Positions 18,207 through 27,500 of a stretch of 27,500 nt of DNA are shown one piece after another (position 1 is the first letter of the stretch; each line of letters begins with the position of its first letter). The position numbers and the translations under genes were made by a program. Source of the stretch: Cryptomeria japonica (taxonomy: Eukaryota > Streptophyta > Pinopsida > Cupressales > Cupressaceae); the NCBI RefSeq assembly GCF_030272615.1, contig NW_026729179.1, positions 2,501 through 30,000 on the forward strand, given 5' to 3'. The notes under the pieces are model-generated. The model ran no database searches and was not told where the DNA came from. It was given only the letters and a program-made list of their open reading frames with translations.

Positions 18207-18713
18207 AAGGTGGGTCACGGGGTGGGTCCTAGGGTGGGTAACGGGGTGGGTACTAAGGTGCGTGCCAAGGTGGGTCATGGGGTGGGTGCCAAGGTGGGCA
18301 CCAGGGTGGGTGTGCACCAACCCTAGCCAGGGTAGGTCACGGGGTGGTTGTCGGGGTGGGCGTCAAGGAGCCAAGGTGGGTGGCAAGTAGCCAAGTTGCG
18401 TGCCAAGGTGGGTGTCGGGGTGGGTGCCAAGGATCCAAGGTGGGTGCCAAGGAACCAAGGTGGGTGTCTGGGTGGGTGCCGAGGTGGGAGCCAGGGTGGG
18501 TCCCAAGGTGAGTGCAAAGGTGGGTGCCAGGGTCAAGGTGAGTGCCAATGTGGGTTCCAAGGTGCCAGGGTCAGGGTGAGTGCCAATGTGGGTTCAAAGG
18601 TGCTAAGTTGGGTGCGAGGTTGGGTGCGAGGGTGGGTGGGTGCCAAGGTGTGCTAGGTGGAAGCCCGGGTGGGTCGGCATCCCATGGGTGTCGAGTTGGG
18701 TGCCTGATGGGTG
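18207..18713. repeat. G-rich GGTGGGT tract, macro-unit 2
   Basis: Copy of the 12158-12679 tract. The macro-unit boundary at 18191/18192 joins GTGCGCACC-type sequence directly to it. The only change noticed is GGGTAACGGGG for GGGTAACAGGG. Confidence 0.85.
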
Positions 18714-19418
18714 CTTCTTGTCAAGTTTTAGTCGTCGGGACTCATTTCGAGCCTTAGAGGTCGTTTCTTGTCCGGTTGCCCTGTCTTCGACCTGGGAACC
18801 CAATTTTGGTCCTCGGGTCCCATTTTTTTTTGTCTCGCATCCCACTTTTGGCCTGTGGCCTTTTCGGGGTCGATTCTCGTTTTGGGCATCAGAGCATGTT
18901 TCTTCTCCTAAAACCCAATATTTGTTTATTAAGTCTCGGAACACATTTTTGTTCTCGTGGACCCATCATGGGTCTTGGAACGCATTTGTGGTCCTTGGGT
19001 CCCATTTTGCATCCCGAAACTTGTGTTTTGGTGCTTGATCCCTATTTTGGGTGCCCACCTTGCACCAAGTGCGCACCCGGGGCAAACCGAGCGCCTTGGT
19101 GCACCGGGGCAAGATCGAGCGTGCACCCGAGGCGCCCCGAACATGCACCAAGGTGCACTCGGCCCACATGTGAGCGCAGGTCGTTGCGCCCGAGGTGGTG
19201 TGTGGGCACCGCGTTGCAGACGGGACACTGCACGCACACGACGCCCCGTCCAGGTGCACGCACGTAGGCCGGGCCGGGTGCACACCCGACGCCCTAGCAA
19301 GGTGCGCGCACCCGGGCAGGGCTCACACTTGGCGAACGGGGCGCACTTCGCGAGGGAGGGTGTGCACCTCGACGGGGGTGGGTGGCCGGGGTGGATTCGC
19401 ACGTGGGTCGCGGTTTGC

Positions 19419-19446
19419 TAAGTACACACTGCGACAAGCTCATAAC
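19419..19446 (+). promoter_or_regulatory. 5S gene 2 upstream promoter elements
   Basis: Identical to the copy 1 upstream sequence: TAAGTA at -28, C at -1. Confidence 0.65.
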
Positions 19447-19564
19447 GGGTGCGATCATACCAGCGTTAGTGCACCGGATCCCATCAGAACTCCGCAGTTA
19501 AGCGCGCTTGGGCCGGAGTAGTACTGGGATGGGTGACCTCCCGGGAAGTCCCGGTGTTGCACCC
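19447..19564 (+). rRNA. 5S rRNA: 5S ribosomal RNA gene, copy 2
   Basis: 118 bp, identical to copy 1 by eye over its whole length, including the A box (19496-19510), intermediate element (19513-19518), C box (19526-19543) and the paired ends. It lies exactly 6,034 bp from copy 1 in the same orientation. Confidence 0.98.
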
Positions 19565-19577
19565 TTTCTTAGTTTTT
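19565..19577 (+). terminator. Pol III T-run terminator, 5S gene 2
   Basis: TTTCTTAGTTTTT as in copy 1, with TTTTT at 19573-19577. Confidence 0.8.
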
Positions 19578-20804
19578 CGCCGGGCGTCGCAATGCTATTT
19601 GAATAAACCTTTTGCCCGTTTGCGTTCTCGTCGGGGCCGGGCCGGGCCGGGGTGCGCTGCCCGCACTACCGCGCGCGCGGGGGCGACACCGAGCGCGCAC
19701 CCGAGGCGCCCCGAGCACACAGGCCACGGTGCAACCCGGGCGTTGTGCGCGCACCCCGGTGCGCCCGAGGTGCTGCGCGCGCACCCAGGTGAAATCGGTG
19801 TGCACCTCGGCCAGTGCGCGCTCGGTCGAGTCGCGCACGTTGGCCAAGGTGCACGGTGATGTTTCTTACTCTAAGGTTCCGCACCAGACGCCCGGGACAG
19901 GTGAGCGAAGCTGGGCGGGGCCGGGTGCGCGGCCGGGGCAGGTGCACGCAGCTGGAGAGAGCTTTGGAGCACACCAGAGGTGCGCACCTTGGAGCACACT
20001 TCGGAGCGCACCAATGATGCGCTCCATTCAAAAGTTTCCTGAAAAGGCAAAAAAAGTTGAGATTATAGAATTTCCCACTTGAGAGATTGTAAAAAAAAAA
20101 AATTTAAAATGAAGGAAACGCGGGTGCCAAGGTGTGCGCGCCCGGGTGCGCAGCCCAGCCAAGGTGTGCGCACCAAGGCGCCCACCCTGGCGAAGGTGCA
20201 CGCAAGGTGCGCACCCGAGGCAAACCGGACAATTAACCCAACTTTCGACTTCGCGCGCACCTGCGCACCTTGGAGCGCACTTCGGAGCGCTCCTTGGTGC
20301 GCACCAATCTTGGGCACCTCGGAGTGCACCATGGCGCCCACCAAGGTGCGCACCCGGGGCAAACCGAGCTCCGACTTCGTGCGCACCTTGGAGCGCACGA
20401 AAGGTGCGCACCATGGCGCCCACCAAGGTGCGCAGCCCAGCCAAGGCGTGCGCATCAAGGTGCGCACCCTGGCGAAGGTGCGCACCCGGGGCAAACCGAG
20501 CTCCGACTTCGTGCGCACCTTGGAGCGCACAAAGGGTGCGCAACCCAGCCAAGGTGTGCGCACCCCGGGCAAACCGAGCTCCGAATCGTGCGCACCTTGG
20601 AGCACACTTCGGAGCCCTCCTTGGTGCGCACCGATGTTGCGCACCTCGGAGCGCACCCGGGGAAAACAATGCAATTAACCCGACTTTCGACTTCGTGGGC
20701 ACCTCGGAGCGCTCTCGGGTTCGCACCTCGGAGCACACCAAGGTGCGCACCTTTGATGCGCTGCCTTCACCAATTTCCAGAAAAGGCAAGAAAACATTGA
20801 GAAG

Positions 20805-22238
20805 GTGTGCGCACCGAGGTGCCCACCCTGGCGAAGGTGCACGCGAGGTGCGCACCCGGGGCAAACCGGGCTCCGACTTCGTGCACGCCATGCTGCGCAC
20901 CTTGGAGGGCCATGGTGCGCACCTTGGAGCACACTTCGGAGCGCTCAATGGTGCCCAACCCAGCCAAGGTGCCCACCGCGGCGAAGGTGCACGCGAGGTG
21001 CGCACCCGGGGCAAACCGGGCTCCGACTTCGTGCACGCCGCACCTTGGAGCACACTTCGGAGCGCTCCTTGGTGCGCACCAGGGCGCGCAACCCAGCCGA
21101 GGTGCCCACCCCGGCGAAGGTGCACGCGGGGTGCGCACCCGGGGCAAACCGGGCTCCGACTTCGTGCACGCCATGGTGCCCACCGCGGCGAAGGTGCACG
21201 CGAGGTGCGCACCCGGGGCAAACCGGGCTCCGACTTCGTGCACGCCGCACCTTGGAGCACACTTCGGAGCGCTCCTTGGTGCGCACCAGGGCGCGCAACC
21301 CAGCCGAGGTGCCCACCCCGGCGAAGGTGCACGCGAGGTGCGCACCCGGGGCAAACCGGGCTCCGACTTCGTGCACGCCATGGTGCCCACCGCGGCGAAG
21401 GTGCACGCGAGGTGCGCACCCGGGGCAAACCGGGCTCCGACTTCGTGCACGCCGCACCTTGGAGCACACTTCGGAGCGCTCCTTGGTGCGCACCATGGTG
21501 CCCACCAGGGCGCGCAACCCCGCCGAAGGTGCACGCGAGGTGCGCACCCGGGGCAAACCGGGCTCCGACTTCGTGCACGCCGCACCTTGGAGCACACTTC
21601 GGAGCGCTCCTTGGTGCGCACCAGGGCGCGCAACCCCGCCGAAGGTGCACGCGAGGTGCGCACCCGGGGCAAACCGGGCTCCGACTTCGTGCACGCCATG
21701 GTGCGCACCAGGGTGCCCACCGCGGCGAAGGTGCGCACCCGGGGCAAACCGGGCTCCGACTTCGTGCACGCCGCACCTTGGAGCACACTTCGGAGCGCTC
21801 CTTGGTGCGCACCAGGGCGCGCAACCCAGCCGAGGTGCCCACCCCGGCGAAGGTGCACGCGAGGTGCGCACCCGGGGCAAACCGGGCTCCGACTTCGTGC
21901 ACGCCATGGTGCCCACCGCGGCGAAGGTGCGCACCCGGGGCAAACCGGGCTAGGACTTCGTGCACGCCGCACCTTGGAGCACACTTCGGAGCGCTCCTTG
22001 GTGCGCACCATGGTGCCCACCAGGCCGCGCAACCCAGCCAAGGTGTGCGCACCAAGGTGCACGCGAGGTGCGCACCCGGGGCAAACCGGGGTCCGGCTTC
22101 GTGCACGCCGCACCTTGGAGCACACATCGGGGCGCTCCCGGGTTCGCACCGGCGTTGCGCACCGTGGTGGGCACCTCGGAGCGCACCGTGGTGGGCACCT
22201 CGGAGCACACCAAGGTGGGCAGCGAGGTGCGCACCTTT
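20805..22238. repeat. 207-bp higher-order repeat, unit 2
   Basis: Same module series as in macro-unit 1. One site noticed differs: CACTTCGGAGCG here, CACTTTGGAGCG there. The long minus-strand frame of 726 codons crossing this block (20028-22208) forms because the macro-unit 2 version of the preceding junction has one extra T and is therefore in phase. This shows the frame is accidental. Confidence 0.9.
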
Positions 22239-24184
22239 GATGCGATGCCTTCACTAATTTCCATAAAAGGCAAAAAAAAACGAGATTTTAAAATTTCCGT
22301 TTTGAAAGATAGTGAGAAAAAGGGAATGCTGGTGCCATCTTGAGCCCGCCCTGGTGCGCAGCCCAGCCAAGGTGTGCGCACCAAGGTGCCCACCCTGGCG
22401 AAGGTGCGCGCCCGGGCAATTAACCCAACTTCCAACTTCGCGCGCGCCAGGGTGGGAGCGCACCCAACAACCGGGCCTGGGAAGAGCCAATGCGAGAAAC
22501 CCCACCAAACGCTCTGACAAAAAAAGAGGGGGCGCTCCAGTAACCCCGCTTCGGAGCGCACCCTGGGCAAACCCAGCCAGGGTGCCCACCCCGGCCAAGG
22601 TGCAGGCGAGGTGCGCACCCGGGGCAAACCGGGCTCCGACAACGTGCACGCCGCACCTTGGAGCACACTTCGTAGCGCTCCCGGGTGCGCACCTCAGAGC
22701 ACACCAAGGTGGGCAGCGAGGTGCGCACCTTTGATGCGCTGCCTTCACTAATTTCCAGAAAAGGCAAAAAAAAGAGGAGATTTTAAAATTTCCGTTTTGA
22801 AAGATAGTGAAAAAAACGGAACGCGGGTGCCATCTTGAGCCCGCCCTGGTGCACAGCCCAGGTAAGGTGCCCACCCTGGCAAAGGTGCGCACCCGGGCAA
22901 TTAACCCTACTTCCGACTTCGTGCGCGCCAGGGTGGCAACCGGGCCTGGGAAGAGCCAATGCGAGAAACCCCACCAAACGCTCCGACAAAAAAAGAGGCG
23001 GCGCTCCAATAACCCCGCTTCGGAGCGCAGCCGGGGCAAACCCAGCCAAGGTGCCCACCCCGACGAAGGTGCACGCGAGGTGCGCACCCGGGGCAAACCG
23101 GGCTCCGACAACGTGCACGCAGCACCTTGGAGCACACTTCGAAGCACTCCCGGGTGCCCACCGGCGTTGCGCACCGTGGTGGGCAGCGAGGTGCGCACCT
23201 TTGATGCGCTGCCTTCACTAATTTCCAGAAAAGGCAAAAAAAAATGAGATTTTAAAATTTCCGTTTTGAAAGATAGTGAAAAAAACGGAACGCGGGTGCC
23301 ATCTTGAGCCCGCCCTGGTGCGCAGCCCAGGCAAGGCATGCGCACCAAGGTGCCCACCCGCGGTGCACGCCCGGGGCAAACCGGGCTCCGACTTCGTGCA
23401 GGCCGCACCTTGGAGCACACTTCGGAGCGCTCCTTGGTGCGCACCATGGTGCCCACCAGGGCGCACCCGGGGCAAACCGGGCTCCGACTTCGTGCACGCC
23501 GCACCTTGGAGCACACATCGGAGCGCTCCCAGGTTCGCACCAGCGTTGCGCACCTTTGATGCGCTGCCTTCACTAATTTCCAGAAAAGGCAAAAAAAAAC
23601 GATATTTTAAAATTTCCGTTCTGAAAGATAGTGAAAAAAACGGAACGCGGGTGCCATCTTGAGCCCTTCCTGGTGCGCAGCCCAGGCAAGTTGTGCGCAC
23701 CAAGGTGCCCACCCTGGCGGAGGTGCGCGCCCGGGGCAAACCGGGCTCCGACTTCGTGCACTGCATGGTGCCCACCAAGGCGCGCAACCCAGCCAAGGTG
23801 CCCACCGCAGCGAAGGTGCACGCGAGGTGCGCACCCGAGGTGCACACCCGGGGCAAACCGAGCTCCGACTTCGTGCACGCCGCACCTTGGAGCACACTTC
23901 AGAGCGCTCCTTGGTGCGCACCAGGGCGCGCAACCCAGCCAAGGTGCTCACCCCGGCGAAGGTGCACGCGAGGTGCGCACCCGGGGCAAGCCGGGCTCGG
24001 ACTTCGTGCACGCCGCACCTTGGAGCACACATCGGAGCGCTCCCGGGTTCGCACCAGCATTGCGCACCTTTGATGCGCTGCCTTCACTAATTTCCAGAAA
24101 AGGCAAAAAAAAAAAAAAAACGAGATTTTAAAATTTCCGTTTTGAAAGATAGTGAAAAAAACGGAACGCGGGTGCCATCTTGAG
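22239..24184. repeat. AT-rich islands c-g, macro-unit 2
   Basis: Five islands at 22239-22344, 22733-22839, 23203-23308, 23558-23662 and 24072-24184, matching those of unit 1 at a 6,034-bp offset, including the A-run lengths as far as can be seen. Confidence 0.88.
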
Positions 24185-25452
24185 CCCGCCCTGGTGTGCA
24201 GCCCAGGCAAGTTGTGCGCACCAAGGCACCCACCCTGGCCAAGGTGGGTCACGGGGTGGGTCCTAGGGTGGGTAACGGGGTGGGTACTAAGGTGCGTGCC
24301 AAGGTGGGTCATGGGGTGGGTGCCAAGGTGGGCACCAGGGTGGGTGTGCACCAACCCTAGCCAGGGTAGGTCACGGGGTGGTTGTCGGGGTGGGCGTCAA
24401 GGAGCCAAGGTGGGTGGCAAGTAGCCAAGTTGCGTGCCAAGGTGGGTGTCGGGGTGGGTGCCAAGGATCCAAGGTGGGTGCCAAGGAACCAAGGTGGGTG
24501 TCTGGGTGGGTGCCGAGGTGGGAGCCAGGGTGGGTCCCAAGGTGAGTGCAAAGGTGGGTGCCAGGGTCAAGGTGAGTGCCAATGTGGGTTCCAAGGTGCC
24601 AGGGTCAGGGTGAGTGCCAATGTGGGTTCAAAGGTGCTAAGTTGGGTGCGAGGTTGGGTGCGAGGGTGGGTGGGTGCCAAGGTGTGCTAGGTGGAAGCCC
24701 GGGTGGGTCGGCATCCCATGGGTGTCGAGTTGGGTGCCTGATGGGTGCTTCTTGTCAAGTTTTAGTCGTCGGGACTCATTTCGAGCCTTAGAGGTCGTTT
24801 CTTGTCCGGTTGCCCTGTCTTCGACCTGGGAACCCAATTTTGGTCCTCGGGTCCCATTTTTTTTTGTCTCGCATCCCACTTTTGGCCTGTGGCCTTTTCG
24901 GGGTCGATTCTCGTTTTGGGCATCAGAGCATGTTTCTTCTCCTAAAACCCAATATTTGTTTATTAAGTCTCGGAACACATTTTTGTTCTCGTGGACCCAT
25001 CATGGGTCTTGGAACGCATTTGTGGTCCTTGGGTCCCATTTTGCATCCCGAAACTTGTGTTTTGGTGCTTGATCCCTATTTTGGGTGCCCACCTTGCACC
25101 AAGTGCGCACCCGGGGCAAACCGAGCGCCTTGGTGCACCGGGGCAAGATCGAGCGTGCACCCGAGGCGCCCCGAACATGCACCAAGGTGCACTCGGCCCA
25201 CATGTGAGCGCAGGTCGTTGCGCCCGAGGTGGTGTGTGGGCACCGCGTTGCAGACGGGACACTGCACGCACACGACGCCCCGTCCAGGTGCACGCACGTA
25301 GGCCGGGCCGGGTGCACACCCGACGCCCTAGCAAGGTGCGCGCACCCGGGCAGGGCTCACACTTGGCGAACGGGGCGCACTTCGCGAGGGAGGGTGTGCA
25401 CCTCGACGGGGGTGGGTGGCCGGGGTGGATTCGCACGTGGGTCGCGGTTTGC

Positions 25453-25480
25453 TAAGTACACACTGCGACAAGCTCATAAC
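25453..25480 (+). promoter_or_regulatory. 5S gene 3 upstream promoter elements
   Basis: Identical to copies 1 and 2: TAAGTA at -28, C at -1. Confidence 0.65.
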
Positions 25481-25598
25481 GGGTGCGATCATACCAGCGT
25501 TAGTGCACCGGATCCCATCAGAACTCCGCAGTTAAGCGCGCTTGGGCCGGAGTAGTACTGGGATGGGTGACCTCCCGGGAAGTCCCGGTGTTGCACCC
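25481..25598 (+). rRNA. 5S rRNA: 5S ribosomal RNA gene, copy 3
   Basis: 118 bp, same sequence as copies 1 and 2 by eye, exactly 6,034 bp from copy 2. All internal control regions are present (A box 25530-25544, C box 25560-25577). Confidence 0.98.
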
Positions 25599-25611
25599 TT
25601 TTTTAGTTTTT
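25599..25611 (+). terminator. Improved T-run terminator, 5S gene 3
   Basis: A C-to-T change turns TTTCTT into TTTTTT (25599-25604) directly after the gene, followed by AG and TTTTT. This copy therefore has two uninterrupted T-runs and should terminate closer to the mature 3' end than copies 1 and 2. Confidence 0.8.
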
Positions 25612-26838
25612 CGCCGGGCGTCGCAATGCTATTTGAATAAACCTTTTGCCCGTTTGCGTTCTCGTCGGGGCCGGGCCGGGCCGGGGTGCGCTGCCCGCAC
25701 TACCGCGCGCGCGGGGGCGACACCGAGCGCGCACCCGAGGCGCCCCGAGCACACAGGCCACGGTGCAACCCGGGCGTTGTGCGCGCACCCCGGTGCGCCC
25801 GAGGTGCTGCGCGCGCACCCAGGTGAAATCGGTGTGCACCTCGGCCAGTGCGCGCTCGGTCGAGTCGCGCACGTTGGCCAAGGTGCACGGTGATGTTTCT
25901 TACTCTAAGGTTCCGCACCAGACGCCCGGGACAGGTGAGCGAAGCTGGGCGGGGCCGGGTGCGCGGCCGGGGCAGGTGCACGCAGCTAGAGAGAGCTTTG
26001 GAGCACACCAGAGGTGCGCACCTTGGAGCACACTTCGGAGCGCACCAATGATGCGCTCCATTCAAAAGTTTCCTGAAAAGGCAAAAAAAGTTGAGATTAT
26101 AGAATTTCCCACTTGAGAGATTGTAAAAAAAAAAAATTTAAAATGAAGGAAACGCGGGTGCCAAGGTGTGCGCGCCCGGGTGCGCAGCCCAGCCAAGGTG
26201 TGCGCACCAAGGCGCCCACCCTGGCGAAGGTGCACGCAAGGTGCGCACCCGAGGCAAACCGGACAATTAACCCAACTTTCGACTTCGCGCGCACCTGCGC
26301 ACCTTGGAGCGCACTTCGGAGCGCTCCTTGGTGCGCACCAATCTTGGGCACCTCGGAGTGCACCATGGCGCCCACCAAGGTGCGCACCCGGGGCAAACCG
26401 AGCTCCGACTTCGTGCGCACCTTGGAGCGCACGAAAGGTGCGCACCATGGCGCCCACCAAGGTGCGCAGCCCAGCCAAGGCGTGCGCATCAAGGTGCGCA
26501 CCCTGGCGAAGGTGCGCACCCGGGGCAAACCGAGCTCCGACTTCGTGCGCACCTTGGAGCGCACAAAGGGTGCGCAACCCAGCCAAGGTGTGCGCACCCC
26601 GGGCAAACCGAGCTCCGAATCGTGCGCACCTTGGAGCACACTTCGGAGCCCTCCTTGGTGCGCACCGATGTTGCGCACCTCGGAGCGCACCCGGGGAAAA
26701 CAATGCAATTAACCCGACTTTCGACTTCGTGGGCACCTCGGAGCGCTCTCGAGTTCGCACCTCGGAGCACACCGAGGTGCGCACCTTTGATGCGCTGCCT
26801 TCACCAATTTCCAGAAAAGGCAAGAAAACATTGAGAAG

Positions 26839-27500
26839 GTGTGCGCACCGAGGTGCCCACCCTGGCGAAGGTGCACGCGAGGTGCGCACCCGGGGCAAAC
26901 CGGGCTCCGACTTCGTGCACGCCATGCTGCGCACCTTGGAGGGCCATGGTGCGCACCTTGGAGCACACTTCGGAGCGCTCAATGGTGCCCAACCCAGCCA
27001 AGGTGCCCACCGCGGCGAAGGTGCACGCGAGGTGCGCACCCGGGGCAAACCGGGCTCCGACTTCGTGCACGCCGCACCTTGGAGCACACTTCGGAGCGCT
27101 CCTTGGTGCGCACCAGGGCGCGCAACCCAGCCGAGGTGCCCACCCCGGCGAAGGTGCACGCGGGGTGCGCACCCGGGGCAAACCGGGCTCCGACTTCGTG
27201 CACGCCATGGTGCCCACCGCGCCAAGGTGCACGCGAGGTGCGCACCCGGGGCAAACCGGGCTCCGACTTCGTGCACGCCGCACCTTGGAGCACACTTCGG
27301 AGCGCTCCTTGGTGCGCACCAGGGCGCGCAACCCAGCCGAGGTGCCCACCCCGGCGAAGGTGCACGCGAGGTGCGCACCCGGGGCAAACCGGGCTCCGAC
27401 TTCGTGCACGCCATGGTGCCCACCGCGGCGAAGGTGCACGCGAGGTGCGCACCCGGGGCAAACCGGGCTCCGACTTCGTGCACGCCGCACCTTGGAGCAC
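26839..27500. repeat. 207-bp higher-order repeat, unit 3 (partial)
   Basis: The start of the third copy of this block, cut by the window end. One monomer near 27218 has CACCGCGCCAAGG in place of CACCGCGGCGAAGG, a private one-base deletion and substitution. Confidence 0.9.

Larger units (their letters stand above)
18192..24225. repeat. 5S macro-unit 2 (6,034 bp)
   Basis: A complete second unit with the same module order as unit 1. At both junctions (18191 and 24225) the subrepeat sequence GTGCGCACCAAGG is followed by CACCCACCCTGGCC and enters the GGTGGGT tract. The short shared CCACCCTGGC string is a plausible site for the exchange that created the array (inference). Confidence 0.95.
24226..27500. 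repeat. 5S macro-unit 3, cut by the window end
   Basis: The first 3,275 bp of a third unit. Differences from unit 2 seen by eye: C to T just after the 5S gene at 25602, G to A near 25987 (GCTAGAGAG), G to A near 26752, a CA/CG change near 26774, and a one-base loss near 27220 with GGCGAAGG changed to GCCAAGG. The right end is set by the window, so the number of units is unknown. Confidence 0.95.

Noticed and set aside
20028-22257. Very long open frames on both strands (726 codons on minus, 707 on plus) and similar 380-510-codon frames at 14642-16223
   Set aside because: As many as five frames are open at once over GC-rich 207-bp repeats with almost no AT-rich stop codons. The products are Arg/Pro/Ala/Cys-rich repeats with no domain. 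One-base differences between macro-units break or join the frames, so no reading frame is conserved.

Overview
This window holds no convincing protein-coding gene. It is nuclear ribosomal-DNA spacer of a land plant, built almost entirely of nested tandem repeats. The firm genes are three identical-length 5S rRNA genes on the + strand (13413-13530, 19447-19564, 25481-25598), spaced exactly 6,034 bp apart. The 5S sequence is a GC-rich plant type. That type, the very long spacer and the apparent linkage to 35S-type spacer elements all fit a gymnosperm best. The gymnosperm assignment is inference (about 0.6); 'land plant' is secure.

Layout from left to right. (1) 1-695 is low-repeat sequence with no recognisable gene. 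(2) 696-6141 is a satellite: two degenerate leaders, a block of short sub-repeats, and then 25 copies of a 188-bp monomer. (3) 6142-7500 holds three longer units (about 440-545 bp). Each carries a conserved CCCCTATATAAG core next to an inverted repeat; the first forms a 30-bp hairpin with one mismatch. (4) 7500-10735 is a ladder of ten more cores in 311-bp and 157-bp repeats, split by a 38/52-bp minisatellite (9022-9690). Thirteen cores were found in all. Read on the minus strand the core is CTTATATAGGGGAGG, which matches the plant RNA polymerase I start consensus (TATA-R-TA-N-GGGG type). I therefore read 6-11 kb as a 35S intergenic spacer with multiplied spacer promoters pointing left, towards an 18S gene outside the window. 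(5) 10736-12157 is first GTGCACC-type repeats and then a strongly strand-asymmetric GGTGGGTGCC tract with canonical G-quadruplex motifs. (6) 12158-27500 is the 5S macro-array: units 12158-18191, 18192-24225 and 24226-27500 (cut by the window end).

Each 6,034-bp macro-unit contains, in order: the end of the GGTGGGT tract, a T-rich degenerate repeat block, a GC-rich 5' flank, the 5S gene with a TATA-like element and a T-run terminator, GC-rich spacer, GTGCGCACC-type subrepeats including a 207-bp higher-order repeat, and seven AT-rich islands with a shared core. The units differ at only a handful of positions by eye, so the array was recently homogenised or duplicated.

If this reading is right, the 5S genes sit inside an unusually long 35S spacer and are transcribed opposite to the predicted Pol I direction. 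No 18S or 26S sequence lies inside the window, so the 35S link rests on the promoter-like ladder and needs flanking sequence to prove it. The many long open frames in the GC-rich arrays are by-products of repeats with few stop codons, not genes.
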